A stretch of DNA of 64,000 nucleotides from Saprospira grandis DSM 2844 (GTDB taxonomy: Bacteria > Bacteroidota > Bacteroidia > Chitinophagales > Saprospiraceae): the NCBI RefSeq assembly GCF_000275825.1, contig NZ_JH719942.1:2042013-2106012 (forward strand), read 5' to 3'. Positions 41,495 to 51,470 of the stretch are shown piece after piece. A model generated the notes under the pieces. That model worked only from the letters and a program-made list of their open reading frames with translations, had not been told where the DNA came from and ran no database searches. The stretch's first letter is position 1; every line of letters begins with the position of its first letter. A program made the translations under genes and the position numbers.

Positions 41495-43627
41495 ATGGCA
41501 AAGAAAGACCTAGTATTCACTAGAAACATTGGTATTGCTGCACACATTGATGCCGGTAAGACCACTACCACTGAGCGGGTATTGTTCTACACTGGTTTGA
41601 CTCACAAGATTGGTGAGGTTCACGATGGTGGAGCTACCATGGACTGGATGGAGCAAGAGCAGGAGCGTGGTATCACGATTACTTCTGCAGCGACGACCAC
41701 CAGTTGGAATTGGAAAGACAAGTCTTACCACGTAAACATTATCGACACACCTGGTCACGTAGACTTTACGGTAGAGGTGTCTCGTTCTTTGCGTGTATTG
41801 GACGGGCTCGTGTTCCTTTTCTGTGCTTCTAGTGGGGTACAGCCTCAGTCTGAAACTAACTGGCGTCTAGCCGATGGTTTTAAAGTTCCTCGTATTGCAT
41901 TTGTAAACAAAATGGACCGCACAGGTGCCGATTTCTTCGGTACTGTTCAACAGATGCGCGACATGTTGGGGGCCAATGCTGTTCCTCTTCAGGTGCCAAT
42001 CGGTTCTGAAGATGATTTCAAAGGGGTAGTAGACCTAATTACTGGTCAAGCTATCGTTTGGAATGAGCACGATATGGGTATGACTTATGAGGTTGTAGAT
42101 ATGCCTACTGACTTGGAGGATACTGTAGCCGAGGCTCGTGAGCAATTGCTAGAAGCTGTTGCTGATTATGATGAGTCTTTGTTGGAGAAATTCTTTGAGG
42201 ATCCTGAGTCTATCTCAGCTGAAGAAATCCGTTCAGCAATTCGCTCTGCTGTATGTGATATGAGCATTATTCCTGTAATGTGTGGTTCTGCCTTTAAGAA
42301 CAAAGGGGTACAAGCGGTACTAGATGCAGTATGTGCATTTTTGCCTTCTCCTTTGGATGTAGAGGAAGTAAAAGGAACTAACCCTGATACAGAAGAAGAG
42401 GAGCCCCGCCCCGCTTCTTATGACGCTCCTTTTTCTGCTTTGGCCTTTAAGATTGCCACAGACCCTTATGTAGGTCGCTTGGCTTTCTTCCGCGCCTATT
42501 CTGGTGTACTCGAAGCAGGTTCTTACATTCTCAATACTCGTTCTGGCAAGAAGGAGCGTATCTCTCGCCTCTACCAAATGCACTCTAATCAACAGAATGC
42601 AATTCCTGAGGTAGGTGCTGGTGATATTGCTGCTGCTGTAGGATTTAAGGACATCAAAACTGGTGATACCCTTTGTTCTGTAGACAATCCGATCGTTTTG
42701 GAAAGTATGACTTTCCCCGAGCCCGTAATTGGCTTGGCAATCGAGCCTAAAACTCAGAAAGATGTAGAGAAGTTGGGTATGGCTTTGGCCAAACTCATGG
42801 AGGAAGATCCTACTTTCCGCGCTACATATAATGAGGAAACTGCTCAAACCGTAATTAGCGGTATGGGTGAGTTGCACTTGGAAATCATCGTGGACCGCCT
42901 CAAGCGCGAGTTCAAAGTAGAGGTGAACCAAGGTGCTCCTCAAGTAAACTATAAAGAGGCCCTAACTACTACTGTTTCTCACCGCGAACGCTTGAAAAAG
43001 CAGTCTGGTGGTTCTGGTCTATTTGCCGATATGGAGTTTGAACTCGGCCCCGCAGATGAGGAGTTCCTCGAAAGCGAAGAGTTCAAGTCTGGTAAGGCAC
43101 GCTTGCAATTTAAGTGGGCTATCGTAGGGGGATCTATCGATAAGGCTTATGTCAACCCCATCACTAAAGGCTTTGAGTCTATGATGGATAATGGCGTATT
43201 GGCTGGATACGGTATGGACTCTATGAAGGTTCGCGTTTATGATGGATCTATGCACAACGTTGACTCTAAGCCTATCGCTTTTGAGCTTTGTGCTAAGGAG
43301 GGTTTTAGAGCAGCAGCTCGCAAAACTAAGCCTGTTATCATGGAGCCTATCATGAAATTGGAAGTAATTACTCCTGAAGAGTATACCGGTACCGTAATTG
43401 GTGACCTCAACCGTCGTCGTGGCCTCCTAAAAGGTCAGGAAGCTCGCGGTGCGGCCATCGTTGTAAAAGCCGATGTACCTCTATCAGAAATGTTTGGTTA
43501 TATCACTGAACTACGTACCCTAACTTCTGGTCGTGCTTCTTCTACCATGGAGTTCTCTCACTATGCTCAGGCTCCTGAGGGAATCGCCAAGAAGGTAATC
43601 GAAGACGCCAAGGGTGTCGCTGGTTAG
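41495..43627 (+). CDS. fusA: Elongation factor G
   Basis: A 710-residue translocase GTPase. The P loop is [14 protein letters not shown], switch I contains [14 protein letters not shown], then G3 DTPGHVDF and G4 NKMDRTGAD. Domains II to V follow, with [18 protein letters not shown] and the C-terminal [13 protein letters not shown]. It promotes translocation and ribosome recycling. It is last in the str part; a terminator and repeat copy 17 follow, so the S10 genes may have their own promoter. Confidence 0.98.
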   Translation: MAKKDLVFTRNIGIAAHIDAGKTTTTERVLFYTGLTHKIGEVHDGGATMDWMEQEQERGITITSAATTTSWNWKDKSYHVNIIDTPGHVDFTVEVSRSLRVLDGLVFLFCASSGVQPQSETNWRLADGFKVPRIAFVNKMDRTGADFFGTVQQMRDMLGANAVPLQVPIGSEDDFKGVVDLITGQAIVWNEHDMGMTYEVVDMPTDLEDTVAEAREQLLEAVADYDESLLEKFFEDPESISAEEIRSAIRSAVCDMSIIPVMCGSAFKNKGVQAVLDAVCAFLPSPLDVEEVKGTNPDTEEEEPRPASYDAPFSALAFKIATDPYVGRLAFFRAYSGVLEAGSYILNTRSGKKERISRLYQMHSNQQNAIPEVGAGDIAAAVGFKDIKTGDTLCSVDNPIVLESMTFPEPVIGLAIEPKTQKDVEKLGMALAKLMEEDPTFRATYNEETAQTVISGMGELHLEIIVDRLKREFKVEVNQGAPQVNYKEALTTTVSHRERLKKQSGGSGLFADMEFELGPADEEFLESEEFKSGKARLQFKWAIVGGSIDKAYVNPITKGFESMMDNGVLAGYGMDSMKVRVYDGSMHNVDSKPIAFELCAKEGFRAAARKTKPVIMEPIMKLEVITPEEYTGTVIGDLNRRRGLLKGQEARGAAIVVKADVPLSEMFGYITELRTLTSGRASSTMEFSHYAQAPEGIAKKVIEDAKGVAG

Positions 43628-43639
43628 TCATAAATTATA

Positions 43640-43684
43640 AAAGCCGTCGCTTTCCATTTACTGGAAGGTGGCTGGCTTTTTTTT
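43640..43684 (+). terminator. Intrinsic terminator of the str operon
   Basis: AAAAGCC with GCTTTCCA opposite TGGAAG and GGCTTTTTTTT; the stem has a few mismatches in the middle and a long T-run. Repeat copy 17 starts within the following T-rich tract. Confidence 0.75.
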
Positions 43685-43688
43685 GTTT

Positions 43689-43805
43689 TTTTGGGGCCTC
43701 CGCTGCGGCTTCGCCTTGCGGCGCTACGTTTCGCAGCTCGCTGTTCGCTCGGCCCTCGCTATGCTCGGTCTGGCGCTTCGCGCCACTGCTGCACATCGCT
43801 AGGCC
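43689..43805 (+). repeat. DHR copy 17, type A
   Basis: Head GGGGCCT, tail TAGGCC. Core variant CAGCTCGCTGTTCGCTCGG. Second hairpin CGCTATGCTCG, third GGCGCTTCGCGCC. It lies between fusA and rpsJ inside the ribosomal cluster. Confidence 0.85.
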
Positions 43806-43876
43806 AAAACAGCTGGACCCAAATCAACAGCTATTAGAAATCTTATTTATCTATTTTTTTAAATCATGTAAGAGGC

Positions 43877-44185
43877 ATGAATCAAAAAATCAGAATCAAG
43901 TTACGTTCCTACGATCACAATCTCGTGGACAAGTCTACTGCTAAGATTGTACAAACTGTTCGTAACACCGGCGCAGTTGTAACCGGTCCGATTCCGCTGC
44001 CCACCGAGAAGAAGGTATTCACTGTTTTGCGTTCACCGCATGTGAATAAAAAATCACGGGAGCAATTCCAACTGCGTACTCACAAACGCTTGATCGAAAT
44101 CTATAGCTCTACTGCCAAAACAGTAAGCGCCCTAGAGAAGCTGGAGCTTCCTTCAGGGATAGATATCCAAGTGAAATTGATGTAA
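43877..44185 (+). CDS. rpsJ: 30S ribosomal protein S10
   Basis: A 102-residue 30S protein, also a transcription antitermination factor (NusE) that binds Nus[41 protein letters not shown] and HKRLIEIYS are conserved. It opens the S10 set. Separated from fusA by a terminator and a repeat, so a promoter is expected within 43806-43876, but none is obvious. Confidence 0.98.
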   Translation: MNQKIRIKLRSYDHNLVDKSTAKIVQTVRNTGAVVTGPIPLPTEKKVFTVLRSPHVNKKSREQFQLRTHKRLIEIYSSTAKTVSALEKLELPSGIDIQVKLM

Positions 44186-44226
44186 GCAGAATTTGTTAAT
44201 CTATAATTCCAAAAAGTTAAAGAACC

Positions 44227-44913
44227 GTGGAAGGATTAATTGGAAAAAAAATTGGAATGACCAGTATCTACACTGAAGGCGGCGCAAACGTTGCTTGTAC
44301 TGTAGTAGAGCTGGGGCCCTGCACCATTACTCAGGTGAAGACGCAGGAAACAGATGGTTACGATGCTCTGCAGCTAGGCTTCGGCGAGCGCAGATCAAAA
44401 AATGTTAGCCAACCTTTGAAAGGTCACTTTGAAAGCCAAAAAGCTCATAAAGAAGAGGGCGTTAAGGCGGCAAGTGCTGTAAAACAAAACAAGCGTGGAC
44501 AAGAGGTAACAGTTTACCCTCGTCACTTGGTAGAATTTAGAGAATTTTACACAGAAAAAGCGCTTGGCGAAACCCTAACTGCCGAGGAGGTATTTGCTGA
44601 AGGCGATACAGTACAGGTGGTAGGTACTTCAAAAGGAAAAGGATTTCAGGGTGTTGTAAAACGCCACGGATTTGCTGGTGTGGGTATGCGTACGCACGGT
44701 CAGCATAACCGCGGACGTGCACCCGGAGCGATTGGAGCTTGTTCTTACCCTGCAAAGGTATTCAAAGGTATGCGTATGGCTGGCCGTATGGGTGGCAAGC
44801 GTGTAACTGTGAAGAAGCTCAGCGTAATGAAAATGTTTCCTGAGAAAAATATTTTGCTAATCAAAGGAGCTATTCCTGGTCACAAGGGCTCTATTGTAAT
44901 CGTGAAGAAGTAA
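44227..44913 (+). CDS. rplC: 50S ribosomal protein L3
   Basis: A 228-residue 23S rRNA-binding protein near the peptidyl transferase centre. [19 protein letters not shown] starts from a GTG, the only recognisable start in the frame. The conserved loop [16 protein letters not shown] and the tail [16 protein letters not shown] are present. Slightly longer than E. coli L3 (209) through a loop near residues 75-110. One base separates it from rplD. Confidence 0.98.
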   Translation: MEGLIGKKIGMTSIYTEGGANVACTVVELGPCTITQVKTQETDGYDALQLGFGERRSKNVSQPLKGHFESQKAHKEEGVKAASAVKQNKRGQEVTVYPRHLVEFREFYTEKALGETLTAEEVFAEGDTVQVVGTSKGKGFQGVVKRHGFAGVGMRTHGQHNRGRAPGAIGACSYPAKVFKGMRMAGRMGGKRVTVKKLSVMKMFPEKNILLIKGAIPGHKGSIVIVKK

Positions 44914-44914
44914 A

Positions 44915-45724
44915 ATGAAACTAGAAGTATTAGATATCAACGGAAAAGGCTTGGGTAGAGAGGTAGAACTCTCTAGTGATGTCTTTGGTTTGGAGCTGAA
45001 AGAAAATCACGAGCACGTAGTTTACTTGGCTGTAAAGCAGTACCTTGCTCATCAGCGCCAGGGCACCCATAAGTCTAAAGAACGTGCAGAAATTGTAGGT
45101 TCTACGCGTAAGCTACACCGCCAGAAAGGCACGGGTGGAGCGCGTAAGGGTAGCATTAAGAACCCTTTGTTTAGAGGAGGAGGACGTGTATTTGGTCCCC
45201 GCCCTCGTAACTATGGCATTAAGCTAAACAAAAAAGTTGGCCGTTTGGCTCGTAAGGCTGCTTTGAGCAACAAGGCTCAAGATAACCGCATTGTGGTTGT
45301 TGAGGACTTGAAGTTTGATGCGGCTAAGACCAAGAACTACATCAAGTTTTTGGAGGCTTTGAATATTGCGAACAAGAAGAGTTTGTTGCTTGTAAATGCT
45401 CCTGTAGCACCTGCAGCACCTAAAGCTCCTCGTTTGCAGAAGGGCCGTGGACGTAAAGCGGCACAGCAGAAAGAGTTCAATCAGGCTTATGTAGCGGATT
45501 TGAAAGCTTATGAAGCAACTGTAGCGGAATATGAAAAAACGCTAGAGGAGCAGGATAAGGTTTATGATGAGGTATACACAAATGTGGCCTTATCTGCCCG
45601 CAACCTCTCTCAGGCTGATGTAATCAATGCTCGTGACTTGAATGTTTATGAGACAATGAATGCAGACTGCTTGGTAATTACGGAGAGTGCATTGGCTGCT
45701 ATTACAGCTCTTTTGACTAAATAA
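44915..45724 (+). CDS. rplD: 50S ribosomal protein L4 with a large insertion
   Basis: A 269-residue protein against about 200-210 in most bacteria. The core is recognisable: QGTHKSKERAEIVGSTRKLH, GTGGARKGSIKNPLFRGGG (the tunnel loop) and GPRPRNYGIKLNKKV. The C-terminal part resumes at VALSARNLSQADVINARDL. Between them, at residues about 162-222, lies some 60 extra residues: a Pro/Ala/Lys/Arg stretch (APVAPAAPKAPRLQKGRGRK) and then an acidic helix likely to form a coiled coil. The frame is unbroken and codon use is normal, so this is not a sequencing artefact. Confidence 0.95.
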   Translation: MKLEVLDINGKGLGREVELSSDVFGLELKENHEHVVYLAVKQYLAHQRQGTHKSKERAEIVGSTRKLHRQKGTGGARKGSIKNPLFRGGGRVFGPRPRNYGIKLNKKVGRLARKAALSNKAQDNRIVVVEDLKFDAAKTKNYIKFLEALNIANKKSLLLVNAPVAPAAPKAPRLQKGRGRKAAQQKEFNQAYVADLKAYEATVAEYEKTLEEQDKVYDEVYTNVALSARNLSQADVINARDLNVYETMNADCLVITESALAAITALLTK

Positions 45725-45754
45725 TATTATAAAGCTTGCTAAAAAACGGCTAAA

Positions 45755-46117
45755 ATGGCAAAGAAAGCAATCATCATTAAGCCGCTTCTTTCTGAGAAGA
45801 GCACTGAGTTGGCTGACAACCCAATTTCTACGAAGTACACTTTTGTGGTGGCAATGGACGCCAACAAAATTGAGATCAAGAAAGCGGTTGAGGAGCAGTT
45901 TAGTGTAACTGTAGACGACGTAAACACTTCTATTCGCCCAGGTAAGCGTAAATCACGCGTAGTAAAAGGACGTATGGTAAGTGGACGTACTAGCCCTTAT
46001 AAGAAGGCAGTAGTAACTGTTGCCGAGGGAGAGTTCATTGAAGGTTTCTACGGTATTGACACGGAAGAGGAGTTGGAAGAAGTAGATGGAAACGAAACTG
46101 AGGCTGCAGAAGCCTAG
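45755..46117 (+). CDS. rplW: 50S ribosomal protein L23
   Basis: A 120-residue protein at the exit-tunnel rim, where it docks trigger factor, SRP and SecA/SecY. IIIKPLLSEKSTELAD and TKYTFVVAMDANKIEIKKAV are typical. It has an acidic C-terminal tail (EEELEEVDGNETEAAEA) of about 20 residues beyond the usual length. A 237-base gap with repeat copy 18 separates it from rplB, which is normally adjacent. Confidence 0.97.
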   Translation: MAKKAIIIKPLLSEKSTELADNPISTKYTFVVAMDANKIEIKKAVEEQFSVTVDDVNTSIRPGKRKSRVVKGRMVSGRTSPYKKAVVTVAEGEFIEGFYGIDTEEELEEVDGNETEAAEA

Positions 46118-46154
46118 CGTTTAAGAGAAACAGATATTTTATTTTCTGCGTAAA

Positions 46155-46286
46155 GCAGGCGGCAAAGCCGCCGCAGGCCTAGTTGCCTGTAGCGGTGCCG
46201 GCTTTGCCGGCAGCCCGAAAGGGCCGAGCAGGCTTGCGAGCCGTGGAAGGGAACGGCCTGAGCGAAGCGAGGGCAGGCCCCAAAAA
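46155..46286 (-). repeat. DHR copy 18, type A, within the S10 operon
   Basis: Minus-strand reading: head GGGGCCT, tail TAGGCC. Core variant GGCTCGCAAGCCTGCTCGG, shared with copy 19. Third hairpin GCCGGCAAAGCCGGC, then GGCGGCTTTGCCGCC beyond the tail. It lies antisense between rplW and rplB. Confidence 0.85.
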
Positions 46287-46354
46287 AGATAGAATAGTCT
46301 GTAAATTATATTATTCACCTATAGTTTGCGAAACTGATAAATTCGTAGTTTAAC

Positions 46355-47194
46355 ATGCCAGTTAAGAAGTATAATCCGATTACGCCTGGTACTAGAACTC
46401 GGCTTGGGAACACTTTTGCGGAAGTGACCACAGACAAGCCAGAGAAGAGCCTGATTCGTAAGAGCTCGAAGTCTGGGGGTAGAAATGGACAAGGGCGCAT
46501 GACTGTTCGTCACCGAGGTGGTGGGCACAAGCGTCGTTATCGTGTAATTGACTTTAAGCGTAACAAGGATGGGATTCCTGCTACTGTAAAGAGCATTGAG
46601 TATGATCCCAACCGTACAGCTTTTATTGCTTTGTTGGTATACGCTGATGGAGAGAAGCGCTATATTTTGGCGCCTCACAAATTGAAGGTAGGAGATGTTC
46701 TTTTGTCGGGAGTAGAGATTGCTCCTAACTTGGGGAACAGTTTGCCTTTGAGCAAGATTCCTTTGGGAACAACTATTCATGCTATTGAGACTCGTCCTGG
46801 TAAGGGAGCCACTTTTGTAAGAAGTGCAGGTACTTCTGCTACTTTGGCTGGTCGTGATGGCAAGTATGCGATCATTAAGATGCCTTCTGGTGAGACGCGC
46901 TTGGTTTTGTCTGAGTGTAGAGCCACAGTGGGTACAGTTTCTAACCCTGACCATGGATTACAGGTATTGGGTAAGGCTGGTCGCAAGCGTTGGTTGGGTC
47001 GTCGTCCTCGGGTACGTGGTGTAGCCATGAACCCTGTAGATCACCCCATGGGTGGTGGTGAGGGCCGTGCTTCTGGGGGTCATCCTCGTTCTCGTGGCAA
47101 CATTATGGCCAAGGGACAGAAGACGCGCAAGAGCAAGAAGTACTCAGATAAGTTTATCATCACGCGTAGAAAAACAGGTAAAAATAAGAAATAG
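46355..47194 (+). CDS. rplB: 50S ribosomal protein L2
   Basis: A 279-residue rRNA-binding protein needed for subunit association and peptidyl transfer. [39 protein letters not shown] and [20 protein letters not shown] are conserved; the His in the last motif is the one near the peptidyl transferase centre. Normal length. It follows repeat copy 18 by 68 bases and precedes rpsS by 2 bases. Confidence 0.98.
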   Translation: MPVKKYNPITPGTRTRLGNTFAEVTTDKPEKSLIRKSSKSGGRNGQGRMTVRHRGGGHKRRYRVIDFKRNKDGIPATVKSIEYDPNRTAFIALLVYADGEKRYILAPHKLKVGDVLLSGVEIAPNLGNSLPLSKIPLGTTIHAIETRPGKGATFVRSAGTSATLAGRDGKYAIIKMPSGETRLVLSECRATVGTVSNPDHGLQVLGKAGRKRWLGRRPRVRGVAMNPVDHPMGGGEGRASGGHPRSRGNIMAKGQKTRKSKKYSDKFIITRRKTGKNKK

Positions 47195-47196
47195 AT

Positions 47197-47466
47197 ATGG
47201 CACGTTCACTGAAAAAAGGACCATACGTTTACCACAAGTTGATCAAAAAATTGATCAAGGCGAAGAGTTCAAAGAAGAAAGGGGTGATCAAGACATGGTC
47301 ACGTTCTTCTATGATTATTCCTCAGATGGTAGGCGAGACTATCGCTGTGCATAATGGCCGTACATTTGTACCGGTTTATGTAACAGAGAACATGGTAGGT
47401 CATAAGTTGGGAGAGTTTGCTCCTACACGTACTTATCGCGGGCACTCTGGAAACAGAAAGAAATAG
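47197..47466 (+). CDS. rpsS: 30S ribosomal protein S19
   Basis: An 89-residue head protein that contacts S13 and the 16S rRNA 3' domain. [39 protein letters not shown] and [19 protein letters not shown] are conserved. Starts 2 bases after rplB. Confidence 0.98.
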   Translation: MARSLKKGPYVYHKLIKKLIKAKSSKKKGVIKTWSRSSMIIPQMVGETIAVHNGRTFVPVYVTENMVGHKLGEFAPTRTYRGHSGNRKK

Positions 47467-47507
47467 CCCAGGATCTAATTTTAATAAAATAAAAGCAGCA
47501 TAAAGTC

Positions 47508-47933
47508 ATGCAATATAATAATGAGACGGTACAGGCGACGGCGAAGTTGAAAGGCTGCCGGATGTCTGCGCGCAAGATGCGTTTGTCTGCGGATATTGTC
47601 CGTGGTCTACCTGTATCAAAGGCTTTGGGTATTGTAAAATTTACCCGTAAGGAAGGTGCTCGTCATTTGGAGAAGATGCTATTATCTGCAGTAGCGAACT
47701 GGTCTGTATTGACTGGTGAGGAGGCAGATGAGTATGGCTTGGTCGTGAAGGCTATTTGGGTAGACCAAGGGCCTCAGCTCAAGCGTTTTTTGCCTGCGCC
47801 ACATGGTCGTGCGCACCGTATTCGTAAACATTCTTGTCACGTAAGTTTGGTGGTAGAGAATACCGTAGCTCTTCCTACTGATTTTGTAGTAGAGGAAGAA
47901 GTGGCAGAAGAAATTGAAGCATCAAACGATTAA
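47508..47933 (+). CDS. rplV: 50S ribosomal protein L22
   Basis: A 141-residue exit-tunnel protein. GCRMSARKMRLSADIVRGLP and the tunnel loop region WVDQGPQLKRFLPAPHGRAH are conserved, followed by IRKHSCHVSLVVE. A short acidic tail (EEEVAEEIEASND) extends the usual length. Confidence 0.97.
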   Translation: MQYNNETVQATAKLKGCRMSARKMRLSADIVRGLPVSKALGIVKFTRKEGARHLEKMLLSAVANWSVLTGEEADEYGLVVKAIWVDQGPQLKRFLPAPHGRAHRIRKHSCHVSLVVENTVALPTDFVVEEEVAEEIEASND

Positions 47934-47951
47934 AATCTTAAGTCAAAACTT

Positions 47952-48719
47952 ATGGGACAGAAAACTAATCCAATAGGTAACCGTCTAGGGATTGTACGCG
48001 GCTGGGATTCTAACTGGTTTGGCGGCAAGGACTATGCGGAGAAAGTAGTAGAGGATGAGAAGATCCGTGCCTATCTACGTGTTCGCGTAGAGAAGGGTGG
48101 TATTGCACGTATTGTGATTGAGCGTACGCTCAAGCGCGTAACTGTAACTATTCATACATCACGCCCTGGTATTATTATCGGTAAGGGTGGTCAAGAGGTT
48201 GATCGCATTCGTGAGGAGTTGAAGAAGTTGACAGCCAAAGAAGTGCAGATCAACATTTTTGAAATTCGCAAGCCTGAGTTGAACGCACAGATTGTTGGCG
48301 AGACTATCGCTAAGCAGTTGGAAGCGCGTATCAATTACCGTAAGGCAACAAAAATGTCTATTCAATCAACTATGCGTGCAGGTGCCGAGGGCATCAAAGT
48401 GCGTTTGTCTGGTCGTTTGAATGGTTCAGATATGTCTCGTTCTGAGGAGTATAAAGAGGGGCGTTCTCCTTTGCATACTTTCCGTGCAGACATTGACTAC
48501 GCTATTGTTGAGGCACAGACTGTATATGGTAAGATTGGGGTAAAAGTATGGATTTGTCGTGGAGAGATTTATGACAAAGTAGACTTGTTCCCTAGTCAGC
48601 AGAGCCGTAGCGGACGTGGCGGACGTGGTGGTCGTGGTGGACGCGACAACAACCGTCGTGGTGGTCGTGACAACAACCGTCGTGGTGGTCGTGATAACCG
48701 TCGTGGCAGAAAGTCTTAA
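47952..48719 (+). CDS. rpsC: 30S ribosomal protein S3 with RGG-rich tail
   Basis: A 255-residue protein at the mRNA entry site. [20 protein letters not shown], the KH-domain GxxG in [16 protein letters not shown] and the C-domain [18 protein letters not shown] are conserved. The last 38 residues (from about 217) are an Arg/Gly/Asn tail with [11 protein letters not shown] and repeated GGRDNNRR, an RGG-box-like, positively charged extension beyond the usual S3 end. Two hairpins lie downstream before rplP. Confidence 0.97.
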   Translation: MGQKTNPIGNRLGIVRGWDSNWFGGKDYAEKVVEDEKIRAYLRVRVEKGGIARIVIERTLKRVTVTIHTSRPGIIIGKGGQEVDRIREELKKLTAKEVQINIFEIRKPELNAQIVGETIAKQLEARINYRKATKMSIQSTMRAGAEGIKVRLSGRLNGSDMSRSEEYKEGRSPLHTFRADIDYAIVEAQTVYGKIGVKVWICRGEIYDKVDLFPSQQSRSGRGGRGGRGGRDNNRRGGRDNNRRGGRDNRRGRKS

Positions 48720-48745
48720 AAAACCTCCTGTAAATAAGGAGTTTT
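48720..48745 (+). promoter_or_regulatory. Hairpin after rpsC
   Basis: AAAACCTCC / AGGAGTTTT in the 129-base rpsC-rplP gap. The T-run is short (four), so it is more likely an attenuator or mRNA-processing hairpin than a full terminator. Confidence 0.45.
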
Positions 48746-48775
48746 GCAAGAAAAAACTTATTTTTGCAGCCACTT

Positions 48776-48807
48776 TTGGCCTTCCTTATGATTATAGGGG
48801 AGGCCAA
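48776..48807 (+). promoter_or_regulatory. Second hairpin in the rpsC-rplP gap
   Basis: TTTGGCCTTCCT opposite AGGGGAGGCCAAA, a near-perfect stem with no T-run. It lies 41 bases upstream of rplP and may shape the start region or transcript stability. Confidence 0.4.
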
Positions 48808-48848
48808 ATAGGGTTAATTTTATTTGAACGTAGCACAATACATTAATA

Positions 48849-49271
48849 ATGTTACAACCGAGAAGAACCAAATACCGCAAGCAGCAGAAGGGCCGTATCA
48901 AAGGTATTGCCCATCGCGGTTCTAAAATTTCTTTCGGGACATTCGGCATTAAAACCTTGGAAGAGGGTTGGATTACCAACCGTCAGATTGAGGCGGCTCG
49001 TATTGCGATGACTCGCTATATGAAACGTGAAGGAAAGGTATGGATCCGAATTTTCCCCGATAAGCCTATCACTAAGAAGCCCAACGAAGTACGTATGGGT
49101 AAGGGAAAGGGAGCTTTGTCTCACTATGTTGCTGTAATTAAGCCAGGTCGTGTTCTATTTGAAATTGATGGAGTTAAGCGATCTATTGCTGAAGAGGCTT
49201 TGCGCCTAGCGGCTCAAAAGTTGCCCGTCAAGATGAAGTTTGTCGTGCGCAACGATTATGTAGAACAATAA
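48849..49271 (+). CDS. rplP: 50S ribosomal protein L16
   Basis: A 140-residue protein near the A-site tRNA elbow. [39 protein letters not shown] and [20 protein letters not shown], with the conserved Arg of the last motif, identify it. Normal length. It lies after two intercistronic hairpins. Confidence 0.98.
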   Translation: MLQPRRTKYRKQQKGRIKGIAHRGSKISFGTFGIKTLEEGWITNRQIEAARIAMTRYMKREGKVWIRIFPDKPITKKPNEVRMGKGKGALSHYVAVIKPGRVLFEIDGVKRSIAEEALRLAAQKLPVKMKFVVRNDYVEQ

Positions 49272-49285
49272 CAGATTTATAGGTA

Positions 49286-49537
49286 ATGGACAAGATTAAG
49301 GCAACGTCTATGACAGACGAGCAGCTGAAAGAAACTCTTGAGCAAGCAGAGACTGCTTTGCATGAGATGGTTTATCAGCACAATGTTTCTGCTTTGGCCC
49401 GTCCTAGCGATCTTAAGCTGGCTCGTAAGAACATTGCGAGAATCAAGACGGAGCTTCGTGCTCGTGAATTGAAGCAGCTAGAAGAAGCTGGCGACCTCAA
49501 GCGAGATCGCATCCGGGCTCGTAGAAAGAAGAAATAG
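49286..49537 (+). CDS. rpmC: 50S ribosomal protein L29
   Basis: An 83-residue two-helix protein at the tunnel exit, a little longer than E. coli L29 (63) at both ends. SMTDEQLKETLEQAETALHE and LARKNIARIKTELRARELK carry the family pattern. The basic C-terminus ends RIRARRKKK. Fourteen bases after rplP. Confidence 0.95.
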   Translation: MDKIKATSMTDEQLKETLEQAETALHEMVYQHNVSALARPSDLKLARKNIARIKTELRARELKQLEEAGDLKRDRIRARRKKK

Positions 49538-49564
49538 GAATAGAAAAATTTTAAATCTAATCTA

Positions 49565-49831
49565 ATGGCAACAGAATCAACACGCAATCTGCGCAAGCAA
49601 CGTGTAGGTATCGTGACCAGCAACAAGATGGATAAAACCATCACTGTTTCTGTTGAGCGCCGGGTGAAGCACCCCATCTATGGTAAGTTTGTAAAAACGA
49701 CCAATAAGTTTAGCGCTCATGATGAGAAGAACGACTGCAATACAGGCGATGTCGTTCGCATTATGGAAACTCGACCCTTGAGCAAAAAGAAGCGCTGGAG
49801 ACTAGTTGAGATTATTGAACGTGCGAAATAA
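49565..49831 (+). CDS. rpsQ: 30S ribosomal protein S17
   Basis: An 88-residue OB-fold 16S rRNA binder. [38 protein letters not shown] and [20 protein letters not shown] are conserved. It lies between rpmC and rplN in standard order. Confidence 0.98.
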   Translation: MATESTRNLRKQRVGIVTSNKMDKTITVSVERRVKHPIYGKFVKTTNKFSAHDEKNDCNTGDVVRIMETRPLSKKKRWRLVEIIERAK

Positions 49832-49843
49832 TTATATTTTATC

Positions 49844-50212
49844 ATGATACAAGCAGAAAGTAGACTGCGAGTAGCTGATAACACGGGAGCCAAAGAAGTA
49901 CTTTGTATTAAGGTACTTGGTGGCTCTAAACGTCGTTATGCCTCTATCGGTGACATCATTGTAGTTACGGTAAAGGATGCAGCTCCTGGCGGTCAGGTAA
50001 AAAAAGGCGTTGTTTCTAAGGCGGTAATCGTACGCACGAAAAAAGAAATTCGTCGCCAAGACGGTTCTTATATTCGCTTTGATGACAATGCAGTTGTTCT
50101 CCTCAATGCCTCGGAAGAGCCAAGAGGAACTCGTATTTTTGGCCCAGTAGCCCGTGAGTTGCGTGAGCGCGACTTTATGAAAATTGTTTCACTTGCTCCT
50201 GAAGTACTATAA
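49844..50212 (+). CDS. rplN: 50S ribosomal protein L14
   Basis: A 122-residue protein at the subunit interface, of normal length. [40 protein letters not shown] and [17 protein letters not shown] are conserved. Two bases separate it from rplX. Confidence 0.98.
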   Translation: MIQAESRLRVADNTGAKEVLCIKVLGGSKRRYASIGDIIVVTVKDAAPGGQVKKGVVSKAVIVRTKKEIRRQDGSYIRFDDNAVVLLNASEEPRGTRIFGPVARELRERDFMKIVSLAPEVL

Positions 50213-50214
50213 TC

Positions 50215-50544
50215 ATGGCAAACAAAAAGCAAACTAAGGTGAAGCTACACGTTAAAGTGGGAGACACCGTAAAAGTGATCTCTGGAGACGAAAAAGGCAA
50301 TACTGGTAAAGTAGTCAAAACCTTTCCTCTAGAGCAACGTGCAATTGTAGAAGGACTCAATAAGGTGAAAAAACATATCCGCGCTACTAATGAACGCGCA
50401 GGTGGTATCATCGAAAAAGAAGCCTCTCTTCACGTTTCTAACCTTATGCTCGTAGACGCTGAAGGCGTAGCTAGCAAGGTAAAAATGGAAATTCAAGACG
50501 GCAAAAAAGTCCGCATTTCTAAGAATACAAATCAAGTTATTTAA
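50215..50544 (+). CDS. rplX: 50S ribosomal protein L24
   Basis: A 109-residue KOW-domain protein that starts 50S assembly. [20 protein letters not shown] is the KOW motif; [19 protein letters not shown] follows. Two bases after rplN and 2 bases before rplE. Confidence 0.97.
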   Translation: MANKKQTKVKLHVKVGDTVKVISGDEKGNTGKVVKTFPLEQRAIVEGLNKVKKHIRATNERAGGIIEKEASLHVSNLMLVDAEGVASKVKMEIQDGKKVRISKNTNQVI

Positions 50545-50546
50545 TA

Positions 50547-51101
50547 ATGAGCTATCAACCTAGATTAAAGCAGAAATACCAAGAAGAGGTGGTTGCTAAG
50601 CTGAAAGAAAAGTTTCAGTACAAAAGCATCATGCAAGTACCCCAGTTGGAAAAAATCTGCGTAAGCCAAGGTGTAGGAATGGCTACCTCTGACAAGAAGT
50701 TGGTTGATAATGCTGTCGGGGAGCTAACTCTTATCACTGGTCAGCGTGCCGTGAAAACTAGAGCGAAGAAGTCTATCTCAAACTTCAAACTCCGTGAAGG
50801 TATGCCTATCGGAGCTCGCGTAACTCTACGTGGCACCAATATGTATGAATTCCTCGATCGCCTAATCAATGTTGCTCTCCCTCGTGTACGTGACTTCCGC
50901 GGTATCAGCAACAAAAGCTTTGATGGTAGAGGTAATTACACCCTAGGTGTAACAGAACAAATTATCTTCCCTGAGATCAACTTGGATAAAATTCCTCGTA
51001 TCACAGGTATGGATATCACTTTTGTCACTTCGGCTCCAACAGATGAGGAATCTCTAGAATTACTCACTCTTCTTGGACTACCCTTTAAAACTAAAAGCTA
51101 A
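50547..51101 (+). CDS. rplE: 50S ribosomal protein L5
   Basis: A 184-residue 5S rRNA-binding protein of the central protuberance. [60 protein letters not shown] and [10 protein letters not shown] are conserved. Normal length, 2 bases after rplX and 2 bases before rpsN. Confidence 0.98.
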   Translation: MSYQPRLKQKYQEEVVAKLKEKFQYKSIMQVPQLEKICVSQGVGMATSDKKLVDNAVGELTLITGQRAVKTRAKKSISNFKLREGMPIGARVTLRGTNMYEFLDRLINVALPRVRDFRGISNKSFDGRGNYTLGVTEQIIFPEINLDKIPRITGMDITFVTSAPTDEESLELLTLLGLPFKTKS

Positions 51102-51103
51102 TT

Positions 51104-51373
51104 ATGGCCCGTAAATCCGTAATCGCAAGAGAAAAGAAAAGACAGCGCCTAGTGCAAAAATATGCTGCTCGCCGCGAACAACTCAAAAAAGAAGGTCGTT
51201 GGGATGAACTAGATAAGTTGCCCAAAAACTCTTCTAAAGTCCGCCTGCACAACCGTTGCCAACTTACCGGACGCCCCAAAGGCTATATGCGCCAATTTGG
51301 CCTCTGCCGTGTGAAGTTCCGCGAAATGGCCCTAGCCGGCAAAATTCCTGGTATAACCAAGGCTAGCTGGTAA
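51104..51373 (+). CDS. rpsN: 30S ribosomal protein S14, zinc-free form
   Basis: An 89-residue S14 of the longer type without the CxxC-CxxC zinc ribbon. [19 protein letters not shown] and the C-terminal [20 protein letters not shown] and [18 protein letters not shown] are conserved. Having the zinc-free forms of both S14 and L36 fits independence from zinc supply. Confidence 0.97.
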   Translation: MARKSVIAREKKRQRLVQKYAARREQLKKEGRWDELDKLPKNSSKVRLHNRCQLTGRPKGYMRQFGLCRVKFREMALAGKIPGITKASW

Positions 51374-51470
51374 CTTTTACTCTCTACGCTTTCGAACTAG
51401 AATTCAAAATTTATTCATCAGCTAAAAGATCTCTCTTCACTGAGATAATTTTAGCGATAACATTGCAATC

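Noticed and set aside
46319-46954. Long minus-strand frames over rplB and other ribosomal genes
   Set aside because: They are shadows of strongly biased codons on the coding strand. The opposite-strand genes are certain.
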